DNA of 64,000 nucleotides. Origin: Porpolomopsis calyptriformis. Its lineage: Eukaryota; Basidiomycota; Agaricomycetes; Agaricales; Hygrophoraceae. Shown here in pieces: positions 33,804-45,411 of the stretch. The stretch spans positions 725,098-789,097 of the forward strand of contig OX621164.1 in the NCBI GenBank assembly GCA_951640195.1, read 5' to 3'. The position numbers and the translations under genes are program-made. The notes under the pieces are model-generated. The model did no database searches. It saw nothing but the letters and a program-made list of their open reading frames with translations, and was not told the origin of the DNA. Positions within the stretch are counted from its first letter, which is position 1; every line of letters starts with the position of its first letter.

Positions 33804-35620
33804 GGCGCTAATTCTGTAGTATCTTAGGGTAGGGGTGCAGTCTGTTTAGCTCTGGATTTTCTAGTTATATCCTTCATGTCAATATCTTTATTAATTTCTG
33901 TAGGAGGAATTCATTTAACTCTAGCATCAATAGGTGTAGGCAGTGCCTTAATAAAGTCTTTGTCGTGATGAGGCTTCAGTACCTCAGTTGGGAGATGAGT
34001 TTGGAATTGTAAGGGGGCAGCTTTAGGTGTAGTGCTTGGGAATGGATGAGAACCCTGGGTAGCAGCTGTGCTTTCTTTCCCTTTGGTTCTAGACTTCATA
34101 GGGGGATAGACTCCATCAAATACTTCCTTCCTAGCTGTAGTAATCTTATGAGGGACTCTGTCTACTGCCATAACTTGTACATCCTCATCCTGGACTTCTG
34201 GCTCATACTCAGTGGCTAGGATTATATATACACCTGAATCATCTTTTTCAAACTCAGGTTCTGATAGGTAGTAGTCTGAGCAATCACTTTGCAGAGTAAG
34301 GAAATGAGTCTGGATGGGCTTAGTCTTGTCTTGAGTGAGTCTTGCTACAGCTTGGATAAAGGTCTCTTCAGGGAGTCGATGAATAAAAGCACCATTCTTG
34401 AATACTAGCTTTCTGTTTGCATCACATATAAGTGTGCCTGAAGCAATGAGTTCATCAATCTTGGGACAACTAGACATTCCATGTCCTTTACTTCCACAAC
34501 TATAACAGGTGATTGTGTCTCCAGTATTCCTAGGACTAGTATTGGATATAGGGAATGTGTTTGAAGAGGGAAGCATAGAAGATCTTGGTGAAGATACTCG
34601 AAGAGTAGGTGGTTTGATACACCTAGCAATATCAGGGTCAAGTTTGAGGGCTTTATAGTAGGCAAGTCCATAGCATAAATCATCTAGGGAAAGTTTTCCC
34701 ATCTCTTTGACAAGAGATTCTACTTCATCTTGGACTGGAGTAGTAGACTTGCTGGATGCCTTCTTACCCTTGTGATCTTCTTTCTTCTGACTAGTCTTCT
34801 TCGAGGGTTTCTTGAGATCTTCATCATCAGAATCCCATCAGCTCTTATGGGACTTCTTACCAATATTCTTCTTCTTCCTTCTAGGTCTCCTTTCAGCTTC
34901 ACTTTCTTCATCAGATGATGAAGAGTTATCACTTGATGTGTCTGACTCTGTTTCATCATCCCTTCCAGGGATATCTGAGTCAGAGTCAGCTAGGTTGATA
35001 TCAAACTGATTATGTTCAAATAACACTTCAGCTACTTTGATTACTTTCTTCATAGGGAATGGGGAAGTAACATCCAGAGGGGTGGTTCCAGAAGCATTAA
35101 TAAGTCTGGCTTCAATTACCTGTCTGAGAGTCTTGTTAATTCCATTCCAGAAATAAGCAGCTTGTTCATCTTCTGAGATTCTCTGCTTAGCTTGCAGCCA
35201 TCCTGCAATAGTGATGAATCTTCTTTCGTACTTCTTCCAACGTGTTAATAAATGGATTTGCCTAGTCTTCCACTTACAAGTGAAAGAGAGTAGGTCTTTG
35301 ACAATGTATCGAGTTTCCTTTAAGGCAGCATCATAGTACCTATTGAGATCAGCTTCCAGCTTGGGCCAATCATTGGTCCTATAGCTTTCAAGGGCTTCAA
35401 TTAACTGGACTACTTTACTTGAGCAGTAGTCAATGAGGTGTTCACCCTTCTCCGCATCAGGTACATTGTAAACTTTACATAACTGATTAAAGTGTCTGAT
35501 GAAGCGCTTGATCTGCTCATGGCTTCCACTGAACTTAGATGGAGCAGACTTCTGTCCCAGAAGGGGCATCATGTCTAGGGTGCGTGTGAACTGAGATTGG
35601 ACTTGAGACTGTCCAGACAT
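33804..35620 (-). pseudogene. Element B Gag
   Basis: Minus-strand frame from ATG 35620 to the C insertion. Core Gag at residues 15-190 (P-S-K-F-S-G-S-H-E-Q-I-K-R-F-I; Y-F-W-N-G-I), an acidic Ser/Asp/Glu stretch (residues 220-250), basic Lys/Arg run, then the knuckle C-Y-S-C-G-S-K-G-H-G-M-S-S-C (about 34,465-34,505). One TGA at 34838 is in frame with downstream coding; TAA at about 33,911 and one TAG near 33,830 follow before the C junction. Gag and protease are in one frame after removing C. N-terminal start is supported by its position about 90 bases inside the primer-binding site. Confidence 0.82.
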
Positions 35621-35709
35621 AGTAAGTGTTGAACACTAAGTCAGGAGTTATGTTGATGAGTGGGGTCTGAATAAGTTGGGGAGTGAGATTACGATCAATC
35701 ACAATACCC

Positions 35710-35731
35710 CCTCACAGTGGGCTCCAAATTA
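35710..35731 (-). promoter_or_regulatory. Element B primer-binding-site candidate
   Basis: On the minus strand, immediately after the 5' LTR, TAATTTGGAGCCCACTGTGA. Core TGGAGCCC is shared with element L. Confidence 0.65.
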
Positions 35732-36767
35732 TATCAGGTGAAATATAAATACTTCACTTCTAGAACTACTGGAGTTGTACATTAATCAAGTAAGTCTTAG
35801 TTGTTCAGGGGAGATGTGAATTGATTGAGTAATGGACACTTCCTCCTTTGATGGGGCTTGAGTAATCCTTGGCTGGGATGTACAGATAAACAGGCTATCC
35901 AAGCTCAATAGATAGTATTGACTGGGAGAACAAGAATGAAGTCAACAGCTGACTTGGAAGAATATGTATCACAGTATGGTCTCTCCAATAAGGACTGAGA
36001 CTTAGAGAATGTGATGAATAAGTAGGGGCTGAAGTAAGATAAGATAGTCCTCGGTGGCTATCTTCAACTTACAGAAATACATCAAGGGGTGATTCCTAAA
36101 TTGGTTCTTAATGTAAGAGGGCTTAGGTGAAATCACACAGGGTATAAGCTTAATAGACTAGACTAGATTGGATGTATTGACTACAAACAAGTAGTATCAA
36201 TAAGGGGTAGTACTAGGTACTGAGTACTAGGGGTGAGTTCAAGGGAAAAGGGGAGAGTGAGGGGAGGGGGAATAAAGTGGGTTGAAAGTGGGCTTAAAGT
36301 GAACTGAATGTGAACTGAACTCCTCACTGGTCAAAAGGGGGGCCCTTTATATATGTTTGAGAACAATGGGCAACGAGAACAATGGGAAATAAGAACAATG
36401 GATAAAAGAACAATGAGGAGTTTGAATTGTGACTCACTATGAGTCAGACAATGAGGAGAACAATGGAGGAGATTAATATGAGTCATAGTGACTCAGAGAA
36501 CAATGGAGTGATGATAGAACAATAGAGAAATGGGATATGAGTCATTCTGACTCAGAGAACAATGGGGAAGAATGCTATTGTCCATGATAAGATAGCATAG
36601 GTAAAGATAGTAGTGTATCTTATCTGAGATAAGATAATATGTGAGGGACAGTGATATCTTATCTAAGATAAGATAAAAAGATAAAGGATATTTGAGCTAT
36701 AGATGCTACTTGCTGAATGCATAATCTTTGGTTAAGTTTGATACCAAATCAGTTTGGGATTATGACA
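35732..36767 (-). repeat. Element B 5' LTR
   Basis: 1036 bp, partner of 17557-18594 with the same AGAACAATGG and GATAAGATA repeats; the latter are one unit shorter near 36,670. Followed by CATT. Confidence 0.92.
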
Positions 36768-37189
36768 CATTATAGAATTACAAGAAGAAAGAAGAGAAGG
36801 AGGAGAGTCTGGTACTATCTGTTCAAGGTGCCAAAGGAAACAGCTTTCTGTCACATAGAGAGAATGCATCTCTAGCAACTATCTCCAAAATCCAGATCTA
36901 TCAAGTTGGGGGTGAGTTCTTCAATGCTGGGCTCCTCTATGGAAAGGAGGTTTACCAGCTGAGAGAGCTTGTTATCAGTGAGCTCATGTTGAAGAGCTTG
37001 AATGTTGATCTTCCTAAGCTCCTGGGGACAATCATAATGAAAGTGGCCAATCTGGCTGCAGTTGTAGCAATGGTTTTGCTAACATGTCTTGCTCAGATCC
37101 ATAGGCACACCTTGTCCTCCATGGATAATGCTGGTAGGGGTCTGGCGATCACCCTGGGCAAGGGGATGAGGGGCAGCTGGGACTGTCAG
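36768..37189 (-). pseudogene. Element A Gag C-terminal fragment with zinc knuckle
   Basis: Minus-strand reading gives a Pro-rich linker (about 37,110-37,185), G-V-P-M-D-L-S-K, the knuckle C-Y-N-C-S-Q-I-G-H-F-H-Y-D-C (about 37,030-37,075) and Q-E-L-R-K-I-N-I-Q-A-L-Q-H-E-L, which match D's 7520-7760. Here the knuckle keeps all four ligands, unlike D. One TAG lies just before it. The rest of Gag and the 5' LTR are missing. Confidence 0.75.
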
Positions 37190-37458
37190 TGTTAGGATAT
37201 TACCATTTCCATCCACTTCCACTCTTTTCCCTTATTAGGACTTATCCATCTTACTATGTCTTAGACCTATCTGTCTCGTAATGACTTGCTATATCTTAGA
37301 CTTATCTGTCTTATGATGACTTACTACATCTTAGACTTATGATAGCTTACTATGTCTTATACATATCTCAGAACTGATCACCCTAGACATTCCAACTCAG
37401 TCACATACATGTAACTACCCCTAATTATCCATTACTATATAAGACCAGTAGCTACCCC
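37190..37458 (+). mobile_element. Truncated LTR of an unassigned family
   Basis: Starts TGTTAGGATATTACC directly at the break in A's Gag and contains five diverged repeats of the phrase GACTTATC/TATGTCTTAGAC plus a TATA-like box (ACTATATAAGACC, about 37,433-37,445). Its right end is cut by the Copia LTR at 37459. It resembles LTR promoters elsewhere here but is not a copy of any of them. Confidence 0.5.
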
Positions 37459-37653
37459 TATCAAGGCTGGAAGCTACTGCCTTAATAACCATACCTGGTG
37501 TCAAGCTTCACTGTCAATACTAAGGAGCAGTGAGCTTGACACCAGAGACTTTGGACGCATTTTTGACCAAATAAAAACAAACAAATCAGCCACAACTTCG
37601 GACTGGTACAAACCAGTACTGCTCTATGCAGAGGAGATCATCACATCCTAACA
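37459..37653 (-). repeat. Element F 3' LTR (short form)
   Basis: 195 bp, TATCAAGG...CCTAACA on the plus strand. Lacks the 63-65-bp block present in the G and 63499 copies. Confidence 0.9.
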
Positions 37654-37677
37654 CTCCCCCTTGATGAGACAACTCTG

Positions 37678-38360
37678 CTACTTCTTCAATCCCAACCTTT
37701 CTAACATCTCCAACACCTTTACTTTGCTCAAGGCCTTGGGCAAGATATCTGCAGGCATGGCATCTGTCCTTAGGTGGATCAACTTGATGGTTCCCTTCTC
37801 CACTTCATTCCTCAACCAGTAAAAACGCAAGTCCAGATGCTTCATACGTCCATGGTGTTCTGGGTTTTTGGCAACAGATAAGGCAGATTGGTTATCAATG
37901 AACAGAGTGGAAGGGGATGTGAATTGGTAGCCAAGTTCAGTGAACAGATTTCTCAACCATAGGATTTCTTGACTAGCTGCAGTAGCTGCAACATACTCTG
38001 CTTCAGTGGTGGATAGTGCAACTATAGCCTGGAGTCGACTAGACCAACTGATAGCACCAGTACCCATCTTGACTATATAGCCTCCAGTGGAATGCCCATT
38101 ATCAGGATTGCCAGCATGGTCAGCATCAGTATCTTCTGTTCTATGTCTCAGGAAAGCAATCACCATGAACCTTGACTTGTCATCAATGAAGGGTTGCCAA
38201 TAGCAGTATCCCTCTGGTGTCTGAACAGGGAGAGGGCCCTTTAAGTCTGTGTGGACAAGTGCAAGAAGAGAGGTTCGACGAGAGGCTGTCTTAGGGATAT
38301 TATGACGGTGCTGCTTTCCAAAGATGCATGGCTCACAGATAGGGTCTGGAGGTGAAGCTA
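37678..38360 (-). pseudogene. Element F fused integrase-RNase H remnant
   Basis: Starts in the GAG-pre-integrase finger (C-E-P-C-I-F-G-K-Q-H-R-H-N-I) and integrase start (V-H-T-D-L-K-G-P), then jumps at F-L-R-H-R-T-E to D-T-D-A-D-H-A-G of RNase H and ends with the family C-terminus (K-A-L-S-K-V-K-V-L-E). The fusion is in frame but has lost the integrase core and the whole RT. A clean long ORF that could be mistaken for a real gene. Confidence 0.85.
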
Positions 38361-38399
38361 GAATGGATGACCATGCCTGAGACAAGCTTATGGAGGTGC

Positions 38400-39277
38400 A
38401 TATGCTTCAAATCACCAAAGTTAAGGTGAGAGCAACGCTAATGCCACAAAGTAAGATCCAAGGGAAGGGTTGACTTAGCTGACTGAGCTGACTGAGGAAC
38501 AATGATCTTGCCATCAAGATAGCCAATGTTGCACTCATTGATGGAGGCAGTGAAATGGAGTTCATTGTGATAATAGAACTCAACTCAAGATTGTTGGATT
38601 GAAATGGTATATTGTTTAACACGAGTCAGGTGGAAGAGTGACAGTAGATTAACTGCCAAGATCAGGGACATGGAGTACATCATGAAATACAACTGGTCAC
38701 TTGGGTATACCATCTATGACTGGTTGGAACTCAACTGAACCAATACCAGCAGAGTAGATTGTTGAATGGTCAGCTAGTTGAATAGCAGTGATGTGGGGAG
38801 AATATGAGCGGAACCAGTGTTTGTGAGGGGTCATATGTGATGTAGCACCTGTATCAGTGTTCCAGTCAGCACAGGATTGAGACTTGAGCCATAGGGAGCG
38901 ATGGGATGAAGAGAGAGCACTTGCATGACCAGCAAATTCAATGGTGGGTGTATTGGCATTGGTGGTATCTTCAGATGCTTCTTTTGCAGCAGGCTTGTTG
39001 CCTCTACCCCTAACACCTTGACCATGACCTTGCCATTGGGCAGTCTGCTGTTTGGCATCAGCAGAGGCCCTCTGCTTCTTGAAGCACTTGTCCTCTGTGT
39101 GGTTGGTTTTGCCACAGAAGGAGCAAAGCAAAGCAGATGATGATGATTGGTAGGCAAGGCTGGGAGATGAGGAGGAGACATTTCTGGCAAGCCGCTGGCT
39201 CTCTTCATTCTGGAAGGCAGATTGGAGTTTATCGATATCAAGGGAGTCGATGAGTAGGAGGGAGGATGCAAAGTTGT
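38400..39277 (-). pseudogene. Element F Gag C-terminus and protease
   Basis: Frame 38697-39277 gives Gag end, the knuckle C-S-F-C-G-K-T-N-H-T-E-D-K-C and the protease start N-T-D-T-G-A-T-S-H. A stop at 38697 (G has Arg there) and several frameshifts follow in 38400-38690. It breaks at Y-N-N where G is inserted; the rest is at 45412. Confidence 0.82.
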
Positions 39278-39537
39278 TGTTAGGATGTGATGATCTCCTC
39301 TGCATAGAGCAGTACTGGTTTGTACCAGTCCGAAGTTGTGGCTGATGTGTTTGATCTTATTTGGTCAAAAATGCGTCCAAAGTCTCTGGTGTCAAGCTCA
39401 CTGCTCCTTAGTATTGACAGTGAAGCTTGACACCAGGTTAGTCACTCCCTGTATTTATATCACCATATTATTAGTGTATTGACAGTGAAGCTTGACACCA
39501 GGTGTGGCTCTTAAGGCAGTAGCTTCCAGCCTTGATA
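39278..39537 (+). repeat. Element G 5' LTR (long form)
   Basis: 260 bp. Contains two copies of TTGACAGTGAAGCTTGACAC separated by about 40 bp, and an imperfect hairpin (TGGTGTCAAGCTCACTG ... CAGTGAAGCTTGACACCA). A TATTTATATCACC box lies between the repeats. A primer-binding-site candidate (GGTTATGAGCCC) follows at 39538-39549. Confidence 0.93.
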
Positions 39538-40675
39538 GGTTATGAGCCCTGCTGCAAATTTCGCCTAAAATCACCCCCTATTGTGTCTAACAGCTCCTGC
39601 ATACTCCTGGACCATTACTACCACTCTCCAGACCTCTTACCAGCACCATTGATATAAATCACCTTGGTCCTCACCCAATTTTCACTCCCTGACTTCGAAA
39701 CGTTTGCAACCGTTTTCGGACGCTCCCTTCTGCGCCTCCACCGATTTACACATTGCTGGCTTCATTTCCCTTGCCAGGACATCCCAATCAATTGTCCACA
39801 TCACTATTCATCATCTGTGATAGGCCTACCCATCCCAATCCATCCCAGTGACTGCCAGCTCATCAGTGGGCACTTGTGGACACTTGTGGGTGCTTGTTAT
39901 CAACTCCATTCACTGTGGCCATCTGTAACAGCCCCACCACTCCAAACCATCATTCTGTGATCTGACACATCATTCCTGTGCCCACCAACTCAAATCGCAC
40001 CGAATCGCTCCGAAATTGCTTGTGGACGTTAAAGGCCACGTCCGAATCGGGTTCCCTCGCTTATACGCTTACTGCATTCGCGGATCATCCGGGAGCGCTC
40101 CATCATTATTCACTACTCCTATCTACCTCCTAATCATTCCCATTCGTGTTCCATCGCTTCCATCGCTCCCAGGACGTTGTAATCGCTTCAAGACACTCTA
40201 GGACATGCCCTCTGTGCTCTGGCAAAAATTTGGACTCTTGGGACCTCTCTGGACTCTAGCACTTGATCATTCATCAGTCTGTGCTGTGGCTGTCACTGTG
40301 CACATTGGTTTATTGAAAGGAGATTAGAACAAAGTGAAGTGCAGTGAAGTGCTACCTCCCTGGGCTCTCTTATCAGAGTGTTACCCCAGTTGCTATTTGG
40401 CTTGGTTCACACCAGTCAGCACCTCTCTCTGCACGCAGTGTTGTAGGGAGATTGGGTTGGCAGGTTTACAGTTGCCTCCCCTTCCAATTCATTGGAAGTA
40501 GCTCCATTATCAACTACCACTGCTAGCACTGATTTCATCAACTTGAGAATAAGCTGGTAGTGTGTGTGAGACCCACAGAAGACTGATTTACCAACCTCAC
40601 CCTATCCCTGCCATCCACTACCCCTTCATACTCCATAATCCATTTATCACCTACCTACACACCATCATTATCATC
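39538..40675 (+). other. Element G untranslated leader
   Basis: About 1.1 kb between 5' LTR and Gag-Pol with no ORF I would support. The same leader is in F (45950-46456 and 53536-54172, reverse strand). A long leader may carry packaging signals, which is inference. Confidence 0.6.
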
Positions 40676-43600
40676 ATGTCAGCCTCCACCAATGAATCAA
40701 AGAGGACATTCCCCTGCCTCACTCCCACTAATTGGGGGCAGTGGGCTGACAACATGGAGGCTTACCTTCACACCAAAGAACTCTGGGAGTATGTGGATGG
40801 ATCTCTGCCTAGGCCTACTGCTGCTGACCCTGTCAAACCTACCCCTGCTGAAATCACTGAGCTTAGGGATTGGAACTGGAAATCTGGAAGAGCTAGTGGA
40901 GAGATATGGCTTGCCATTGAGGACAACCAGAAGGTGCATGTGAAGGATGCCAAAGCTGACCCTGCAGCAATGTGGGCTAAGTTAGAGGCTGTCCATCTGC
41001 AGAAGAGACCAGGAACGCGCTTCAATGCCTATGATGCGCTGTTCAGTATTAGGAAGGATGATGCTGAAACCCTGCCTGCCTTAATGGCTAGAGCTGATAA
41101 AGCTCTGCAGGATATCAAAGCTCTCCATCCATCTAACTTCACACTGGACAACCTGGATAAAGAACTTCTCTGTATGACCCTCATCCGTGCCCTTCCTGCC
41201 GAATACAACAACTTTGCATCCTCCCTCCTACTCATTGACTCCCTTGATATCGATAAACTCCAATCTGCCTTCCAGAATGAAGAGAGCCAGCGGCTTGCCA
41301 GAAATGTCTCCTCCTCATCTCCCAGCCTTGCCTACCAATCATCATCATCTGCTTTGCTTTGCTCCTTCTGTGGCAAAACCAACCACACAGAGGACAAGTG
41401 CTTCAAGAAGCAGAAGGCCTCTGCTGATGCTAAACAGCAGACTGCTCAATGGCAAGGGCGTGGTCGAGGTGCCAGGGGTAGAGGCAACAAGCCTGCTGCA
41501 AAAGAAGCATCTGAAGATACCACCAATGCCAATACTGCTACCATTGAATTTGCTGGTCATGCAAGTGCTCTCTCTTCATCCCATCACTCCCTATGGCTCA
41601 AGTCTCAATCCTGTGCTGACTGGAACACTGATACAGGTGCTACATCACATATGACCCCTCACAAACACTGGTTTCACTCATATTCTCCCCATGTCACTGC
41701 TATTCAACTAGCTGACCATTCAACAATCTACTCTGCTGGTATTGGTTCAGTTGAGTTCCAACCAGTCATAGATGGCATACCCAAGCGACCAGTTGTATTT
41801 CATGATGTACTCCATGTCCCTGATCTTGGCAGTAATCTACTTTCACTTTTCCACCTTACTCGTGTTAAACAATATACCATTTCAATCCAACAATCTCAAG
41901 TTGAGTTCTATTATCACAATGAACTCCATTTCACAGCCTCCATCAATAAGCGCAATATTGGCTATCTTGATGGCAAGATCATTGTTCCTCAGTCAGCTCA
42001 GTCAGCTCAGTCAACCCTTCCCTTGGATCTTACTCTGTGGCATCAGCATTGCTCTCACCTTAACTTTGGTGATTTGAAGCATATGCACCTCCATAAGCTT
42101 GTCTCAGGCATGGTCATCCAGTCCAACTCACCTCCAGACCCTATCTGTGAGCCATGCATCTTTGGAAAGCAGCACCGTCATAATATCCCTAAGATAGCCT
42201 CTCGTCGAACCTCTCTTCTTGCACTTGTCCACACAGACTTAAAGGGCCCTCTCCCTGTTCAGACACCAGAGGGATACCATTATTGGCAACCCTTTATTGA
42301 TGACAAGTCAAGGTTCATGGTGATTGCTTTCCTGAGACGTAAAACAGAAGCTCTTGTTGCATTCAAGCAATTCAAGGCTTATGCTGAGACCAAGCTTGGA
42401 AGACGCCTTCAGATGTCTAGGGATGATAAAGGAGGTGAATTCATCAGTAGGGAGTTCAACCAGTTCTGTGCAGACCATGGTATTATGCGTCAGCACACTG
42501 AGCCAAATGAACCTCATCAAAATGGAGTAGCTGAGCGCGCAAATGAAGATATTGCTGCTGCTGCCACTGCACTCCTGGTTCAGGCTAAACTCCCTCCCTC
42601 CTTTTGGGCACTTGCTGTCTCTACCTATGTGCATACCAGGAACAGGACACCCACTTCTGCTTTGAATGGAGACACTCCATATTTCCACTGGAAAGGGAAG
42701 AAACCAGAGATCTCTTACTTCCGTATCTTTGGCTGCCTTGCCTATGTGCTAGTGCGCCAAGAGAAAAGGAAAGCACTCCAACCTCATTCTAGGAAGTGCA
42801 TCTTTGTTGGTTACCCTGATGGTGTGAAAGCGTGGAAGTTCTGGGACCCAGTGGCTAAGAAGATCGTTATCAGCAGTCATGCTGTATTTGATGAAAGGTG
42901 CTTCCCTGGCAACTCTACAGTGGCTATAAATCTGGTCTCTTCCCCTTCCATATTACCTGATCACTCTGCACCCTCTGAACCATCTGTGGTGGTGCTGGAT
43001 CAAGGGGGAGATGATGACCATAGTAATGATACAGCACCACATCCAGTACTACCTTTGCCACCAATTGCACCCATACCTGGTCCCAATCTACCTCCTGCTG
43101 TCCCAGTTCCTTCTGCATATAAGGCACCTGCCCCTGATCCACCTGGACCTTCAAGACGTCAAAACCCTCCTCGTGCTAGTCATCCTCAAGGCTCCCTTAA
43201 TGAAACTCTACTTGGTCGTCAATCCTCTGTGCCTCCTCAATCCACTCCCTCTCCAACTCCAAATAGTGCTTCTCCACCTGTTTCTACTCCTGACCCACTT
43301 GCAATGTCACCTCCTGCTTCTCACCAAATGCATTCACCTCCATTATCTCCAGTCAATGAGTCTAGTGGTGATGATGAACTCCTGCTCAAGGACCCTAGTG
43401 ATGGTGAACTTGAGTATGCAGATGCTATCCAATCTGGATTTGAATATCTGTGCAGTGGTCAAGAGACTGATTACCTTACTCTGGACCAAGCAGTGGAGTA
43501 TGCCTTCAACTCTTCTCAGCATGCATTCAAGACAGCTACTCATGATGGTGAACCCAACACATACCATGAGGCAATGCAGCGCCCCCCTGAAGAGAAGGAA

Positions 43601-45129
43601 GAATGGCACAAGGCTGCTTTATATGAGATCCAAAAACTTATTGAAAATGGCACCTTTGAACTTGTACAACTCCCACCTGGCTGCAAAGCTATTGGCAGCC
43701 GATGGGTGTTCAAGGTCAAAAGGAAAGCTGATGGATCCATTGAGCGCTATAGAGGCAGAGTGGTGGCCCAAGGATTTGCCCAGAGACCTGGATTTGACTA
43801 TACTGAGACCTTTGCTCCTACTCCAAAGTGGGCTTCACTCCGAGCTATCCTGGCATTGGCTGCACTTGAAGACCTTGAATTAGAAAGTCTTGATATCTCT
43901 TCAGCTTACCTCAATGGTGAACTTGAAGAAGAGGTCTATATGCGCCAGCCAGAAGGCTTTGTTGAGAAGGGCAATCACTGGGTCTGGCAGTTGCTCAAAT
44001 CTATCTATGGCTTAAAGCAGGCTGGCAGGTGTTGGCACAAGAAACTCAATGAGGTCTTTGAGAAGATGGGCTTCAAGAGGATCACCTGTGAACACAGTAT
44101 CTGGATCTACAAGAGGGATGATGTGCGCATCATAGTGCCAGTCTTTATTGATGATATGACTATTGCTGCAAAGTCCACTGCAGAGATTGCTCATGTCAAG
44201 GATGAACTTAGGAAGTACTTCCAACTACGTGATCTTGGGACTACCTCATGGCTACTGGGTGTTGAAATCACTCGGAATCGTTCTGAACATTCATTATCAT
44301 TATCATTGTCTCAGCACCAATATATCCTTTTGACTTGCTTAAACGCTTTAACCTCTCTGATTGCAACCCAGTTGGTACCCCACTTGATCCTGGCATCAAA
44401 CTCAGCACATCCATGTCTCCCACTTCCTCTAAAGAGATTGAAGAAATGCGGTCCATTCCATACCTCCAAGCTGTTTTGGTTCATTAATGTACTTGGCCAC
44501 AGCTACTCGACCAGATATCTCTTACACTGTTGGTGTCTTAGCCCGCTTCAGCAAGAACCCAGGCATGCAGCATTGGAAAGCTGTCAAACATCTCTTCCAT
44601 TACCTCAAAGGCTCTCTTGACTTCAAATTAACCTACTCACCACTTTCCAACCCATCTGAAATATTCACCACTTATACTGATGCTGACCATGCTGGCAATC
44701 CTGATAATGGGCATTCCACTGGAGGCTATATAGTCAAGATGGGTACTGGTGCTATCAGTTGGTCTTAGTCGACTCCAGGCTATAGTTGCACTATCCACCA
44801 CTGAAGCAGAGTATGTTGCAGCTACTGCAGCCAGTCAAGAAATCCTATGGTTGAGAAATCTGTTCACTGAACTTGGCTACCAATTCACATCCCCTTCTAC
44901 TCTGTTCATTGATAACCAATCTGCCTTATCTGTTGCCAAAAATCCAGAACACCATGGACGTATGAAGCATCTGGACTTGCGCTTTTACTGGTTGAGGAAT
45001 GAAGTGGAGAAGGGAACCATCAAGTTGATCCACCTAAGGACAGATGCCATGCCTGCAGATATCTTGACCAAGGCCTTGAGCAAAGTGAAGGTGTTGGAGA
45101 TGTTAGAAAGGTTGGGATTGAAGAAGTAG
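40676..45129 (+). pseudogene. Element G Gag-Pol polyprotein with three late frameshifts
   Basis: ATG 40676 is chosen because the family Gag starts M-S-A-S-T-N-E; the longer frame from 40562 reads leader sequence. Order: UBN2-type Gag (residues about 10-200), knuckle C-S-F-C-G-K-T-N-H-T-E-D-K-C, protease D-T-G-A-T-S-H (about 41,630), H-H-C-C finger (42,040-42,175), integrase with D (H-T-D-L-K-G, 42,233), D (R-D-D-K-G-G, about 42,425) and E (A-E-R-A, about 42,530), Ser/Pro linker, RT with V-F-I-D-D-M (about 44,145), RNase H with D-A-D-H-A-G, S-T-T-E-A-E and D-N-Q-S-A. Frame is lost near 44,330, regained after about 44,485, and shifted again by one T at about 44,767. Confidence 0.93.
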
Positions 45130-45142
45130 CAGAGTTGTCTCA

Positions 45143-45153
45143 TCAAGGGGGAG
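45143..45153 (+). promoter_or_regulatory. Element G polypurine tract
   Basis: TCAAGGGGGAG directly before the 3' LTR, the standard place for plus-strand priming. Confidence 0.75.
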
Positions 45154-45411
45154 TGTTAGGATGTGATGATCTCCTCTGCATAGAGCAGTACTGGTTTGTA
45201 CCAGTCCGAAGTTGTGGCTGATTTGTTTGTTCTTATTTGGTCAAAAATGCGTCCAAAGTCTCTGGTGTCAAGCTCACTGCTCCTTAGTATTGACAGTGAA
45301 GCTTGACACCAGGTTAGTCACTCCCTGTATTTATATCACCATATTATTAGTATTGACAGTGAAGCTTGACACCAGGTGTGGCTCTTAAGGCAGTAGCTTC
45401 CAGCCTTGATA
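45154..45411 (+). repeat. Element G 3' LTR (long form)
   Basis: 258 bp, partner of 39278-39537. Followed by GTTGT. Confidence 0.93.

Larger units (their letters stand above)
17557..36767 (-). mobile_element. Element B: large Ty3/Gypsy element with about 1-kb LTRs and extra ORFs, inserted in A
   Basis: Two long direct repeats (17557-18594 and 35732-36767) enclose a minus-strand element; without C it is about 12.5 kb. Flanks are CATT at 17553-17556 and 36768-36771, a 4-bp duplication, and A's sequence resumes on both sides. Gene order on the minus strand: 5' LTR, primer-binding site, Gag, protease, long linker, RT, RNase H, integrase, a coiled-coil ORF3, an ORF4, 3' LTR. LTR tips are TGTCA...TGATA on the minus strand, so TG...TA rather than TG...CA. 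Element C is inserted between Gag and protease. Gag, protease, RT, RNase H and integrase are all in one frame once C and its duplication are removed. Confidence 0.88.
1928..37189 (-). mobile_element. Element A: old Ty3/Gypsy chromovirus, split by nested insertions
   Basis: Minus-strand Gypsy element whose parts are scattered: 3' LTR 1928-2313, third ORF 2314-2755, chromodomain/integrase/RNase H 2800-4982, RT and protease 15589-17556, and Gag zinc knuckle 36768-37189. The pieces join cleanly when the inserts are removed. The RNase H coding sequence breaks at 4982 and resumes at 15594 across a GTTGG duplication. The protease upstream region breaks at 17556 and the zinc knuckle resumes at 36768. 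The 5' LTR and most of Gag are missing; sequence from 37190 is a different LTR. Its protein remnants match element D closely, so A and D belong to one family. Confidence 0.85.
39278..45411 (+). mobile_element. Element G: nearly intact Ty1/Copia element
   Basis: 6134 bp with LTRs 39278-39537 and 45154-45411, flanked by GTTGT (39273-39277 and 45412-45416), inserted in F's Gag. The LTRs differ by two substitutions and a 2-bp indel, the closest pair in the window. A single Gag-Pol frame is disrupted only near its 3' end. LTR tips are TGTTA...GATA, so the last dinucleotide is TA. Confidence 0.95.

Noticed and set aside
37678..38385. Calling this 235-codon ORF a host gene
   Set aside because: It is the product of an internal deletion in Copia element F; both halves match G exactly in order.
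40562..40675. Upstream part of the long G frame (start at 40562)
   Set aside because: These 38 codons read the untranslated leader; F and G both have the conserved Gag start at the later ATG (40676 in G).
42924..43883. Leu/His-rich ORFs inside G (both strands)
   Set aside because: Alternative frames of the Copia linker and RT; the Gag-Pol frame explains the region.
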